DNA of 40,141 bases from Streptomyces adelaidensis (GCF_016598475.1 NZ_JAEMUX010000076.1:1-40141); one strand, 5' to 3'. Numbered from the stretch's first letter, positions 14,476-21,903 are shown. Program-made: numbers and translations. The notes: a model not told the origin generated them from the letters alone.

Positions 14476-15448
14476 GGGCGGCCTGCAGATGGCGGGCAAC
14501 GGCCTCGGCGGCGAAGGTGAGGATCTGATCGGCGCCGGAGCGCTTGAGCATGGCCAGGTACTCGACCATGCCGTCCGGGCCGACGGCGTTGAGCGCTGCC
14601 CACTCACCGGACGTGGAGTAGGCGACGAGGGGTACGGGCTGGTCGTCGCGGAGCCGTACGAGGACGTCGACGGCGGTCATCACAGGCTGAAGGGTGAGGG
14701 AATCCGCTCCCTCGGTGATCCAGCGGCGGGCCTGGACGAGGGCGTCGCGGTCGGCGCGGCCGGGTTCGAGCTGGAGGCCGCGGCGGTGGCCGGAGGCCGG
14801 GTCGGTGCCCATCAAGGACTTGAACGGTCCGTACAGGCTGGTGTGGATGGCCAGGTTGGGGTTCACTCCGACGTCGTGATGTCCCGCCTCGTCGAGGGCG
14901 TCGCGTACGGCGCGGACGGAGCCGTCGAGCATCGCGGTCGGGGAGACGACGTCGGCGCCGGCGTCAGCGTGCTGGACGGCCATCGTCGACATCAGCGTGC
15001 AGGTGGCGTCGAGGTCGATTCCGCCCCTGTCGGTCAGGAGGACGCACTGGCCGTGGCTGGTCCAGGAGCAACCACAGACCTCGGTGGTGACGGCGAGGGA
15101 CGGAGCAGCCTCCTTCACCGTGGTGATCGCCTGGAGCATGCGGTTCGCGGGGGCGGTGGCCGCCGTCGCGCGGGCGTCCCGGTCATGCCCGTACGCGAAA
15201 ACCTTGGCCCCTGACAGGCCGAGGTCGTTCCACCGGCTGAGCGTGCCGGGAACGTCGGCGAGGGGCACGGCCCCCGGGAGCGGATTCGAGGATGCCTTTC
15301 TGCCGGGGAGCACCAGGAGCGGCGCGCTGAGATCGGACGAGGTGAGCGTCGGCCCGGCGTAGAGGTTGCGGACAGCGGACCGGGCACGGGAGGGGTTGAC
15401 GCCGTTGGGTGCTGGGAGTCGGAGTTGGCGCTCTGTGAACGTCGTCAT
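14468..15448 (-). CDS. HemB-like (porphobilinogen synthase fold) protein lacking both catalytic lysines
   Basis: A 326-residue protein clearly homologous to 5-aminolaevulinate dehydratase along its length. It has the zinc triad C125-G-C127 with C135 in S-H-G-Q-C, D-V-V-S-P-T-A-M-L-D-G-S-V, S-L-Y-G-P-F, L-Q-L-E-P-G, E-G-A-D, and S-T-S-G-E-W. The two Schiff-base lysines are gone. The M-V-K-P motif is L-T-L-Q-P (Gln254), and the K-Y-A-S-A-F-Y-G-P-F motif reads A-I-H-T-S-L-Y-G-P-F (Ala200 at the Lys position). The only lysines are 51, 82, 112, 210 and 302. It cannot use the normal mechanism, so it either has a new reaction or is a regulatory or decoy protein. It is the first gene of a coupled operon with a methyltransferase and hemC. 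Confidence 0.85.
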   Translation of the reverse strand: MTTFTERQLRLPAPNGVNPSRARSAVRNLYAGPTLTSSDLSAPLLVLPGRKASSNPLPGAVPLADVPGTLSRWNDLGLSGAKVFAYGHDRDARATAATAPANRMLQAITTVKEAAPSLAVTTEVCGCSWTSHGQCVLLTDRGGIDLDATCTLMSTMAVQHADAGADVVSPTAMLDGSVRAVRDALDEAGHHDVGVNPNLAIHTSLYGPFKSLMGTDPASGHRRGLQLEPGRADRDALVQARRWITEGADSLTLQPVMTAVDVLVRLRDDQPVPLVAYSTSGEWAALNAVGPDGMVEYLAMLKRSGADQILTFAAEAVARHLQAARG

Positions 15449-15462
15449 GCTGTGGAGTACAT

Positions 15463-15479
15463 ACCGACAAGGCGTCGGT
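15463..15479. promoter_or_regulatory. 17-bp palindrome, TetR-type operator candidate
   Basis: ACCGAC-AAGGC-GTCGGT is a perfect 6-5-6 inverted repeat located 15-31 nt upstream of the HemB-like start codon. Its right end touches the stop codon of the AraC remnant. The form ACCGAC(N5)GTCGGT resembles TetR-family operators. No tetR gene is visible in the window. The hemB-like gene has no good ribosome binding site, and TATGTA lies 10-15 nt before its ATG, so a short or absent leader is possible. Confidence 0.5.
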
Positions 15480-15757
15480 CAGATAGGGGCGTGCGAAGTC
15501 TCACGGAGGCGTGCTCGGAGCATTGGGCCCGCCGCGAAGCGCCGCACCCGCTCTCGGTACTCCGTCGGAGGCACCCCGTACGTCCCCCGGAAGGCGCGGG
15601 TGAAGTCGGAGGCGCGGGGCAGACGGGAATTCGGCGACACGGCCTGGGTCGCGGCGGGCGTCTTCGAGGCGCTGGGCGCGGATCCAGGCCGCGACCGTCT
15701 CGTCCGGCGCGTCCTCCTGGAAGAGCCGGTGCAGATAGCTCAGGGAGATGTAGTGCG
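15479..15757 (-). pseudogene. AraC-family regulator, C-terminal remnant
   Basis: The minus strand encodes pieces of an AraC C-terminal DNA-binding domain closely similar to the intact gene at 17953-18948: Y-I-S-L-S-Y-L-H-R-L-F-Q, D-E-T-V-A-A-W-I-R, then A-S-D-F-T-R-A-F-R-G-T-Y-G-V-P-P-T-E-Y-R, and a tail ending S-H-A-P-I-stop at 15479. Between the two helices there is a deletion of some tens of bases and a frame change. The N-terminal effector domain is absent because the sequence switches abruptly at 15757/15758 to the isomerase fragment on the other strand. The remnant lies directly upstream of the HemB-like gene on the same strand. Confidence 0.85.
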
Positions 15758-16360
15758 CGGGCGGCGGCCCTGGAGGACAACCGCCGTGCCATCGACGAGG
15801 CGGCGACGCTGGGCACGGACACCCTGGTGCTCGTGTCCGGCGGCCTCCCGGCGGGCTCGAAGGACCTGCACGGCGCGCGGGAACGGATCGCCGACGCGCT
15901 GTCCGAGCTGGGCCTGTACGCCGCGTCGAACGGCGTACGCCTGGCCATCGAGCCGCTCCACCCCATGTTCGCCTCGGACCGCTGCGTGGTGTCGACGCTC
16001 TCCCAGGCTCTGGACATCGCCGAGCGCTTCCCGGCGGAGCAGGTGGGCGTCACGGTCGACACGTACCACATCTGGTGGGACGACACGGCCCCGGCGGCGA
16101 TCGCCCGCGCGGGCGTCGGCGGCCGCATCCACACCTTCCAACTCGCCGACTGGATCACCCCGTTGCCCGAGGGCGTCCTGACCGGCCGCGGCCAGATCGG
16201 CGACGGCGCCATCGACATGCGGGAGTGGAAGTCGTACGTCGAGGCCGCTGGCTACACCGGCCCCATCGAGGTCGAACTGTTCAATGACGACCTGTGGGCC
16301 GGGGACGGGCACGAACTGCTCGCCCGTACGGCGGAGCGGTTCGTGGAGCACGCGGCGTAG
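15758..16360 (+). pseudogene. truncated second copy of sugar phosphate isomerase
   Basis: Matches codons 80-279 of the gene at 12046-12885 without any gap and ends at the equivalent stop (TAG instead of TGA). It lacks the first 79 residues, so half the barrel is missing. An open frame extends upstream to 15425 only through the antisense AraC remnant, and that extension is not homologous. One substitution occurs in the first 338 bp and 22 in the last 265 bp. Most of the latter are at third codon positions, which shows that the 3' part diverged under selection before it came to lie here. Confidence 0.93.
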
Positions 16361-16385
16361 CGAGCCGGTGAGCTGGTGACGACGA

Positions 16386-16414
16386 GGGCCCGTCCGCGTC
16401 CTGCGGGCGGGCCC
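16386..16414 (+). terminator. 12-bp hairpin terminator
   Basis: GGGCCCGTCCGC (16386-16397) pairs with GCGGGCGGGCCC (16403-16414), with one G-U pair and a GTCCT loop, 25 nt after the truncated isomerase copy. It may be the original terminator of the carbohydrate operon. Confidence 0.75.
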
Positions 16415-16589
16415 AGGTCGTAACGAGTCCGGGCAGCGGCACTGAACCGGATCGTACGAGCGGGAGTGGACGCAGAGCCAAGCGATCTGTGGATGGTTTG
16501 TCAACGACAATTCCCGTGCTCACACCACATTCTGCTTCCGTGCACGGCGATCGACCACGCCGTGCTTTCCTCTTACGGAGGCACAATCC

Positions 16590-17711
16590 ATGCGAAGACT
16601 CTCGATCCGCCGTACATCCCTGACGGTGGCACTGTGCAGCCTGGCCGCGGTGCTGGCCTCACCGACCGCGAACGCGGCTCCAGCTCCTGCCCTGATGTCC
16701 GACCCGGCCCAGGCGAGAGCGCTGGCCACCGAGATTGGTGCCGACCGCACCGGGGGCGTCTACTACGACGACGCCGGACAGCTCGTCGTCGCCGTCACCG
16801 ATGAGAGTGCCGCGCGGACCGTCCGCGCCGAGGGCGGCACCGCCGAGGTCGTGAAGCACAGCGCCGCCGATCTGGCCTCCGTTCAGACCGCACTTGACGA
16901 TCGGATCGCCGAGGCCGACCCGATCCCCAACACCTCCTGGGGTATCGATCCGAGCACCAATCAGGTGTCCGTCAAGATCTTCGAGGGTGTCTCCGCCGCC
17001 GACAGGAAGCGCCTCACGGACCTCGTCGCCGGCTATGGCGACGCGGTACGCGTCGAGAAGTACCCCGGCACACTCAAGACGAACGCTTACGAAAGCCTCG
17101 GTGGCATCGGCATCAAGTCGGTGGACAGCGGTGCGGAATGCACCCTCGGGTTCAACGTCCGCAACTCCTCCGGACAGAAGTACTTCGTCACCGCCGGGCA
17201 CTGCGCGGACACCTCGGCCGACCTGTGGTGGAACAGGGAGGCCGGCGGCATCTACCTCGGCAAGCGCACGGAGTGGTACGACTTCGGCGGCATCGAGAAG
17301 GACTACGCCGTCATCAAATACAACGAGGACGACAACATCGACGTCGCTGCCTACGGGGCTGTCAGGGCGGCCGGCACCGAGTACGAGATCACGGACTCCC
17401 GTTACCCCTTCGACGGTGAGTCCGTCAGGCGCGCCGGCGCCGTCAGCAGCGACCTCGTGGGCTTCGTGCTCTCGCCGAGCGAGACCGTCACCGTGAGCGG
17501 GGTGGTCCTGAAGAACATGATCATGACCACGAACTGTGCACTCGGCGGAGACAGCGGCGGTCCCCTGTGGGCGGGGACCGACGCGCTCGGCATCCTCTCC
17601 GGAGGCAACACTCCGAACGGCGAGCCGTGCAACAGCGCCCAGGACAAGTACGTGAGCGTCTACCAGCCGGTGCACTGGGTGCTGTCCCATCACGGGCTGA
17701 GCGCCTTCTAG
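16590..17711 (+). CDS. secreted streptogrisin-like serine protease (S1E) with propeptide
   Basis: A 373-residue pre-pro-protease. The signal peptide covers residues 1-30 (R-R-L-S-I-R-R-T-S-L-T-V-A-L, cleavage after A-N-A). A propeptide of about 135 residues follows and should fold the enzyme as in alpha-lytic protease and streptogrisins. The catalytic triad is visible: His204 in T-A-G-H-C, Asp238 in K-D-Y-A-V-I, Ser322 in G-G-D-S-G-G-P. Cys184 and Cys205 are placed for the conserved disulfide. An ACGGAGG site precedes the ATG. It is exported by Sec and active outside the cell. It is monocistronic, and the specificity cannot be told. Confidence 0.92.
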   Translation: MRRLSIRRTSLTVALCSLAAVLASPTANAAPAPALMSDPAQARALATEIGADRTGGVYYDDAGQLVVAVTDESAARTVRAEGGTAEVVKHSAADLASVQTALDDRIAEADPIPNTSWGIDPSTNQVSVKIFEGVSAADRKRLTDLVAGYGDAVRVEKYPGTLKTNAYESLGGIGIKSVDSGAECTLGFNVRNSSGQKYFVTAGHCADTSADLWWNREAGGIYLGKRTEWYDFGGIEKDYAVIKYNEDDNIDVAAYGAVRAAGTEYEITDSRYPFDGESVRRAGAVSSDLVGFVLSPSETVTVSGVVLKNMIMTTNCALGGDSGGPLWAGTDALGILSGGNTPNGEPCNSAQDKYVSVYQPVHWVLSHHGLSAF

Positions 17712-17816
17712 CGGGAGTGACGCGCTCCGGCGGGCGATCTGGGAGAACGTGGCGCTCGGGCTCGCCCGCCGGACCGAGCGGCGGCGGGTGTAGTGGGCAC
17801 ACGCGGCAGGGAGTGT

Positions 17817-17829
17817 ATACGTCACGTAT
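17817..17829. promoter_or_regulatory. 13-bp palindrome ATACGT-C-ACGTAT
   Basis: A perfect 6-1-6 inverted repeat in the 241-bp gap between the protease and the convergent AraC gene. It sits 13 bp before a weak GTG-initiated open frame (17843) that has no recognisable product. It could be an operator left from a lost gene. Confidence 0.35.
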
Positions 17830-17952
17830 GCATGATTGAGGTGTGACTCGCTTTCCTGGTCAGGGAGTTGTGCGGGAACAGCCTGATCAGAATGCGTGGC
17901 GAGTCCTGGGGCTGTCGTCAACTGTGTGTCCACGGGTGCGTTGCCGGCGCGT

Positions 17953-18948
17953 CTACCCGGGCTCTCGCGCGGACCCCGCCTGTGCGCGGTACTCCGTCGG
18001 CGACACCCCGTACGCCCCCTTGAACGCCCGTGTGAAGTCGGAGGCGCGGACCAGGCCCCAGCGGGTGGCGATGGTGTGGACGGGGGTGGAGGCCAGGGTG
18101 GGGTCCGCCAGGTCGCGGCGGGCGCCTTCGAGGCGCTGGGTGCGGATCCAGGCCGCGACCGTCTCGTCCGGGGCGTCCTCTTGGAAGAGCCGGTGCAGAT
18201 AACTCAGGGAGATGTGGTGCGCCGCCGCTATCACGGGCGGCGTCAGCTCCGGGTCGTGCAGGTTCTGGCGGACGAACGCCCGTACGCGCGTCATCAGCGC
18301 CCGCTGGCGGGTCTCCGGCGGCAGCGCCTCCTCCGCCTCCAGCACCTGCGCGAACCAGGCGGACAGCAGATCGATCAGCACCTTGCCCAGGCGCGGCGCG
18401 TCGGACGGCTGAAGCACCTCGGACTGCCGTTCCAGGCCGGTGAGGAACCCCGTCAGCAGCGCCCCCGTGCCCTCCCGCCCCGACAGCCGCCTGCTCAGCA
18501 GTGGCCGCACCCGGTCGGGCGGTATGGGCAGCAGCGCCTTCGGGAAGTCCACGCCCACCCCTGTGATCATGTGGCGCCCCCGGTCCTCCGGCGGGCGCAC
18601 GTCGTACGGTCGCGCGGTGTCACTCACCCACAGATCGCTCGGGCCGTACACGTCGGACCGTCCCACATGGTCGAAGCCCAGCCCGCCGCCGAGCATCAGC
18701 GACAGGTGGTACATCTCGGGGTCGGACTGCTGCACCATCTTCTCCGTACGCCGGAACCGCGTCGGCAGATGCGACGTCGGCCACACCAGCACGGGGCCCA
18801 GCTCCAGCAGCCTCTGCTGCGCCGAGAACTCGGCAGCGTACTCGCTGCTCATGTCCGCCGGCGCGATCGCCCGGTGCGTCAACTCCCGCCAGTAGTCGAA
18901 CCTGTGCTCCACGGGCACGTCGTCGCTCCGGAACACGGTCCCGATCAT
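17953..18948 (-). CDS. AraC-family transcriptional regulator
   Basis: A 331-residue regulator. The N-terminal half is a cupin-like effector domain of the AraC-binding-like type (D-Y-W-R-E-L-T near residue 18, M-Y-H-L-S-L-M-L near 79). The C-terminal 110 residues hold the two helix-turn-helix units (A-A-A-H-H-I-S-L-S-Y-L-H-R-L-F-Q and the D-F-T-R-A-F-K-G-A-Y-G-V-S-P-T-E-Y-R signature). It starts 10 nt after the DUF397 gene on the same strand, so it may be cotranscribed with the XRE/DUF397 pair. A broken homologue lies at 15479-15757 upstream of the HemB-like gene, so this protein may share its DNA target. Confidence 0.9.
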   Translation of the reverse strand: MIGTVFRSDDVPVEHRFDYWRELTHRAIAPADMSSEYAAEFSAQQRLLELGPVLVWPTSHLPTRFRRTEKMVQQSDPEMYHLSLMLGGGLGFDHVGRSDVYGPSDLWVSDTARPYDVRPPEDRGRHMITGVGVDFPKALLPIPPDRVRPLLSRRLSGREGTGALLTGFLTGLERQSEVLQPSDAPRLGKVLIDLLSAWFAQVLEAEEALPPETRQRALMTRVRAFVRQNLHDPELTPPVIAAAHHISLSYLHRLFQEDAPDETVAAWIRTQRLEGARRDLADPTLASTPVHTIATRWGLVRASDFTRAFKGAYGVSPTEYRAQAGSAREPG

Positions 18949-18958
18949 CTAAGTCCCG

Positions 18959-19204
18959 TCAGTCCTGAGCGGCGTACGGGACGAAGTCGGCCCAGGCGGT
19001 GGGGGAGAGGGCGAGATGGGGGCCGGCTGTGTTCTTGGAGTCGCGGACGTGGATGGTGGAGGGGCAGGTGGCTACTTCTACGCAGTCGCCGGATGCGCTA
19101 CTGCTGTAGCTGGACTTGTGCCAGGAGAGGGCGACATCGACGCAGTCGCCGGAGCCGCCGCTGCTGTAGCTGCTCTTGAACCAGGTCAGTTCGGTGGTGC
19201 TCAT
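18959..19204 (-). CDS. DUF397 protein with a doubled motif
   Basis: An 81-residue DUF397 protein, the small partner of XRE/DUF5753 regulators in Streptomyces (whiJ-type loci). The family motif W-F/H-K-S-S-Y-S-S-x-x-S-G-D-C-V-x-V-A occurs twice in tandem, at residues 8-25 and 28-45, where relatives usually have one. It then continues I-H-V-R-D-S-K, W-x-D-F. Its ATG overlaps the XRE stop (ATGA). Some such pairs have been described as toxin-antitoxin-like, and the function of this one is open. Confidence 0.9.
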   Translation of the reverse strand: MSTTELTWFKSSYSSGGSGDCVDVALSWHKSSYSSSASGDCVEVATCPSTIHVRDSKNTAGPHLALSPTAWADFVPYAAQD

Positions 19205-20049
19205 AGGTCCCCTCGCATCCGGTGCAGCAGGCTCATGGAGTCCCGCATGGTGAGAGCCTGTGAACGCATCCTGGCATAGCGCCTCTGGAGCACACTGACC
19301 ACCTTCGAGTCCGTGATCAAGAGGCCGCTCTCTTGTCCCTCGTTGTAAGCGAACCACTTGGCTTCGGGGGTTTCCAGCAGCTGCATCGGGCCAGCCAATC
19401 CGGAATGTGACTCTTGCACCAGCGGCATGACCTGGATCTCGACGTTCCGCAACTCGGAGATCTCCAGCACGTGATCGATGAGCCTTCGAGTGACCTCTGC
19501 TCCGCCGGTGCACCGCACGAACAGTTGCTCTTCGAGGATAAAGCCGAAGGTGGTGTTCGGGCGCTGCTGCAGCAGCTGTTGTCGCGCCACACGCGCAGCC
19601 CAACGTTCCTCGATCTGCATGTCGTCCATGGGAGGCAGTTGGTCGGCGGACAAGGCCCGCAGGTACTGCTCAGTCTGCAACAGCCCAGGAACCAACCGGC
19701 ACTCGTACGTGTACAGCGTGATCGCCGCAGCCTCCAGCTTCGCCCACCTCCTGAACCACGCCGCCAACCCCGGCTGTCGCCCCAGATGCCGAGCCGCCGC
19801 GATCAACGCGCCCGTGTTGCCCAGCCCCCGGTCCACCCCCTCCACGAACGCCATGTCCGGCATCCGGCGACCCTGCTCCACGGACGCCACCGTGTGCTTG
19901 GAGTAACCGATGAGGTCGGCCAACTCCTCCCGGCTCAGCCCCGCATGCTCTCGCAGGGCCTGGACCATCGCCCCGAACGTCCGCAGACTGTCGGAGGACT
20001 CCGGCTCGCCGCCCCCGCCGATCCCCACCATGTCGCTGTCGGCCACCAT
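19201..20049 (-). CDS. XRE-family regulator with DUF5753 domain
   Basis: A 282-residue protein with an N-terminal XRE helix-turn-helix (L-S-R-E-E-L-A-D-L-I-G-Y-S-K-H-T-V-A-S-V-E-Q-G, about residues 38-60) and a C-terminal DUF5753 region (V-P-G-L-L-Q-T-E-Q-Y, then F-I-L-E-E and R-N-V-E-I-Q-V-M-P). This is the standard Streptomyces whiJ-like architecture, paired with DUF397. The ATG at 20049 has a GGGAGG site 6 nt upstream, which I preferred over the ATG at 20100. It is divergent from a HATPase gene, the usual third member of these loci. Confidence 0.9.
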   Translation of the reverse strand: MVADSDMVGIGGGGEPESSDSLRTFGAMVQALREHAGLSREELADLIGYSKHTVASVEQGRRMPDMAFVEGVDRGLGNTGALIAAARHLGRQPGLAAWFRRWAKLEAAAITLYTYECRLVPGLLQTEQYLRALSADQLPPMDDMQIEERWAARVARQQLLQQRPNTTFGFILEEQLFVRCTGGAEVTRRLIDHVLEISELRNVEIQVMPLVQESHSGLAGPMQLLETPEAKWFAYNEGQESGLLITDSKVVSVLQRRYARMRSQALTMRDSMSLLHRMRGDL

Positions 20050-20136
20050 CGGCCACCTCCCGCGCACCCGCCCTGCTGGACCACACCCGTCGGCGTCCAT
20101 GATTACGGGACGTCACGAGTACAGTCCAGCGAGTGA

Positions 20137-20163
20137 CCGCGTACGCTCGCGCGGCGTACGCGG
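20137..20163. promoter_or_regulatory. 9-bp inverted repeat between divergent genes
   Basis: CCGCGTACG and CGTACGCGG form perfect arms separated by 9 nt, in the intergenic region between the XRE regulator and the HATPase gene. The position suits an operator for the XRE protein. A GTG at 20133 overlaps it but is a weaker start for the HATPase. Confidence 0.45.
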
Positions 20164-20207
20164 CCGGGAGCTGGCGAAACGGGCCCGGGGGCGGCCACAT
20201 TGGCGGC

Positions 20208-20684
20208 ATGACCGCACCGCCCGCCGCTCAACGCCCCGTCACCGTGCACGCGTTCACCCAGCGCTTCAGCTCGACGCCGTTAGGCGCCCGCCTGGCGAGA
20301 CACCTCGCCCTCGCCCAGCTGCACACCTGGGGCATCCCGCACGGCTCGGAGGAGTCCGAGCGGGCGGCGGTGGTCGTGGCGGAGCTGGCGGCGAACGCGG
20401 TGACGCACGGCCGGGTACCGGGGCGGGACTTCGAGCTGCGGCTGTCGCTGCCGACGGGCTCTCTCCGGATCGAGGTCACCGACACCCGGGTCGAACGCCT
20501 TCCGCCGGGCCCGGGTGACGTGGGCGCGGCCCGGCCGCTCGACGAGTGCGGGCGTGGCCTCACCCTCGTGGAGGCGGTGGTCGACCGCTGGGAGGTGCGG
20601 CACCGGAGCGTGCCCGGCAAGACCGTACTGGCCGAAATCGATCTGCCTCGCTGGCTGTCCATCGTCAAGCGCCTCCCGAGGTGA
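20208..20684 (+). CDS. HATPase_c_2 anti-sigma-factor-like ATP-binding protein
   Basis: A 158-residue single-domain GHKL ATPase of the RsbW/SpoIIAB-like kind. The N-box is E-L-A-A-N-A-V-T-H (59-67, Asn63), the G1-type motif is E-V-T-D-T (89-93) and the G2-type motif is E-C-G-R-G-L-T-L (113-120). These proteins are abundant in Streptomyces beside XRE/DUF397 genes and may bind or phosphorylate regulators. I chose the ATG at 20208. An in-frame GTG at 20133 would add 25 residues that run through an inverted repeat. Confidence 0.88.
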   Translation: MTAPPAAQRPVTVHAFTQRFSSTPLGARLARHLALAQLHTWGIPHGSEESERAAVVVAELAANAVTHGRVPGRDFELRLSLPTGSLRIEVTDTRVERLPPGPGDVGAARPLDECGRGLTLVEAVVDRWEVRHRSVPGKTVLAEIDLPRWLSIVKRLPR

Positions 20685-20865
20685 GAGGGGGTGAACGGGG
20701 TGTGATGCCCGCTCCTACCGCACTCAACAGACAGGAATCCTGTCGAGCGCTACCGACGGGTTGGGATATTTGACTCTGTCCGTGGCCTGTGGGCCGGGTG
20801 AGACTCCCGACGCGGCACTGAAGCCACCCGGCGGCTTCAGCCGAGTGCGAGAAGGGGACTCACGT

Positions 20866-21828
20866 ATGACTTCGGAAAGAATGGCATCGGCCCCCGATGA
20901 GCCAAGGGGATATCAGGACGACCTCACGGACGCGGCCCCAGGGAGCGCCCGTAGGCACAAACGCCGTTCCCGATGGCTCAGCGGAAAGTTCCTGGCGCTC
21001 TTCCTCGCCGTGGCGACGCTGCTGGGCGGGGGAACGTGGTTCGCCACGTCCCAGGGGCAGCAGGCGAGCGCCGCGGTCGACGACGGCAAGACCTTCCAGT
21101 TCCCGACGGAGAAACTGGACACCGCGATCGCCTACTGGATGAGCCGGGGCTTCCCCTTCGGCAGGCGGACCGACCGGGTCGACATGACCGACCCCAACGA
21201 CCCCACGAACGCGGCGACGAACCGGGTCGGCTTCATCATGCGCGGAGGCTTCTTCCTCGACGCCGCCTCCGGAGATCTCACCGAGTTCATCCGGAGTATC
21301 CCCGGGACGCAGGAGCCGCAGCTCCTTGAGTTCGACATCGACATCCGGCCGACCCGGGGCACGAATCGCGGTGACGAGCGGATCGTCCGGGACAATGTCA
21401 ACGGCCTGATCTTCTACACCCCCAACCACTACACGGATTTCCACCTCTATCAGTACCTGGAGGCGCCCAACGCGTCGGACGTGGCCATGCCCGTGCCCGC
21501 CCCTGTGTGCCAGGAGAGCGGCGGGGCCATCACCTGCCCCAACCCCACAAACACAGAGGAGGGCGCCGCCGCCGATCTGCGGATCACGGAGGAGACGCCC
21601 ACCGCCGAGGAACTGGTCGACCAGCCCGCCGAAGGGCCGACGACCTCAGGCCCCGACAGCAACGACGATCCCGTCAACGACCCGGGGTTCGAATCGAACA
21701 ACACTGACCTCCTGGGGATAGCGCAGGAGAGGGGCGACAACCAGGCGTCGGAGTGGGCAGTCCTCATCTCCCTCCTCTGGAGCCTGTTCACGGATCCCAG
21801 TAACAGCAGCCCCAACCCCGAGCTGTGA
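20866..21828 (+). CDS. exported or membrane-anchored protein of unknown function
   Basis: A 320-residue protein with a 40-residue basic cytoplasmic N-terminus (R-R-H-K-R-R-S-R-W), one membrane segment (about 41-60, ending near A-S-A-A, which may be a signal-peptidase site), an extracellular domain of about 180 residues, and a Glu/Pro/Thr/Asn-rich tail. The tail contains a hydrophobic stretch W-A-V-L-I-S-L-L-W-S-L-F near the end. The domain begins D-D-G-K-T-F-Q-F-P and contains D-V-A-M-P-V-P-A-P-V-C. I recognise no family. The ATG at 20866 has a GAAGGGGA site. The next gene encodes a barstar-like protein, but no ribonuclease motif is visible here. Confidence 0.75.
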   Translation: MTSERMASAPDEPRGYQDDLTDAAPGSARRHKRRSRWLSGKFLALFLAVATLLGGGTWFATSQGQQASAAVDDGKTFQFPTEKLDTAIAYWMSRGFPFGRRTDRVDMTDPNDPTNAATNRVGFIMRGGFFLDAASGDLTEFIRSIPGTQEPQLLEFDIDIRPTRGTNRGDERIVRDNVNGLIFYTPNHYTDFHLYQYLEAPNASDVAMPVPAPVCQESGGAITCPNPTNTEEGAAADLRITEETPTAEELVDQPAEGPTTSGPDSNDDPVNDPGFESNNTDLLGIAQERGDNQASEWAVLISLLWSLFTDPSNSSPNPEL

Positions 21829-21865
21829 ACGGGCCCGGACCACATCGGGTTCTTCCGCCCGATCG

Positions 21866-21897
21866 ACTGAGCAACTGAGCGACTGATCGGCTGAGTA
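21866..21897. repeat. four imperfect 8-bp repeats
   Basis: ACTGAGCA, ACTGAGCG, ACTGATCG and GCTGAGTA lie head to tail just upstream of the barstar-like gene, in place of a clear ribosome binding site. Confidence 0.6.
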
Positions 21898-21903
21898 CTG
21901 GCA

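Noticed and set aside
15425..15757. Extension of the second isomerase copy into a longer functional protein
   Set aside because: The upstream frame is antisense to the AraC remnant and unrelated to the barrel N-terminus, so the product would be a truncated chimera.
17843..17952. GTG-initiated plus frame after the ATACGT palindrome (V-T-R-F-P-G-Q-G-V-V)
   Set aside because: It runs into antisense of the AraC gene and has no recognisable domain. At most it is the first codons of a lost gene.
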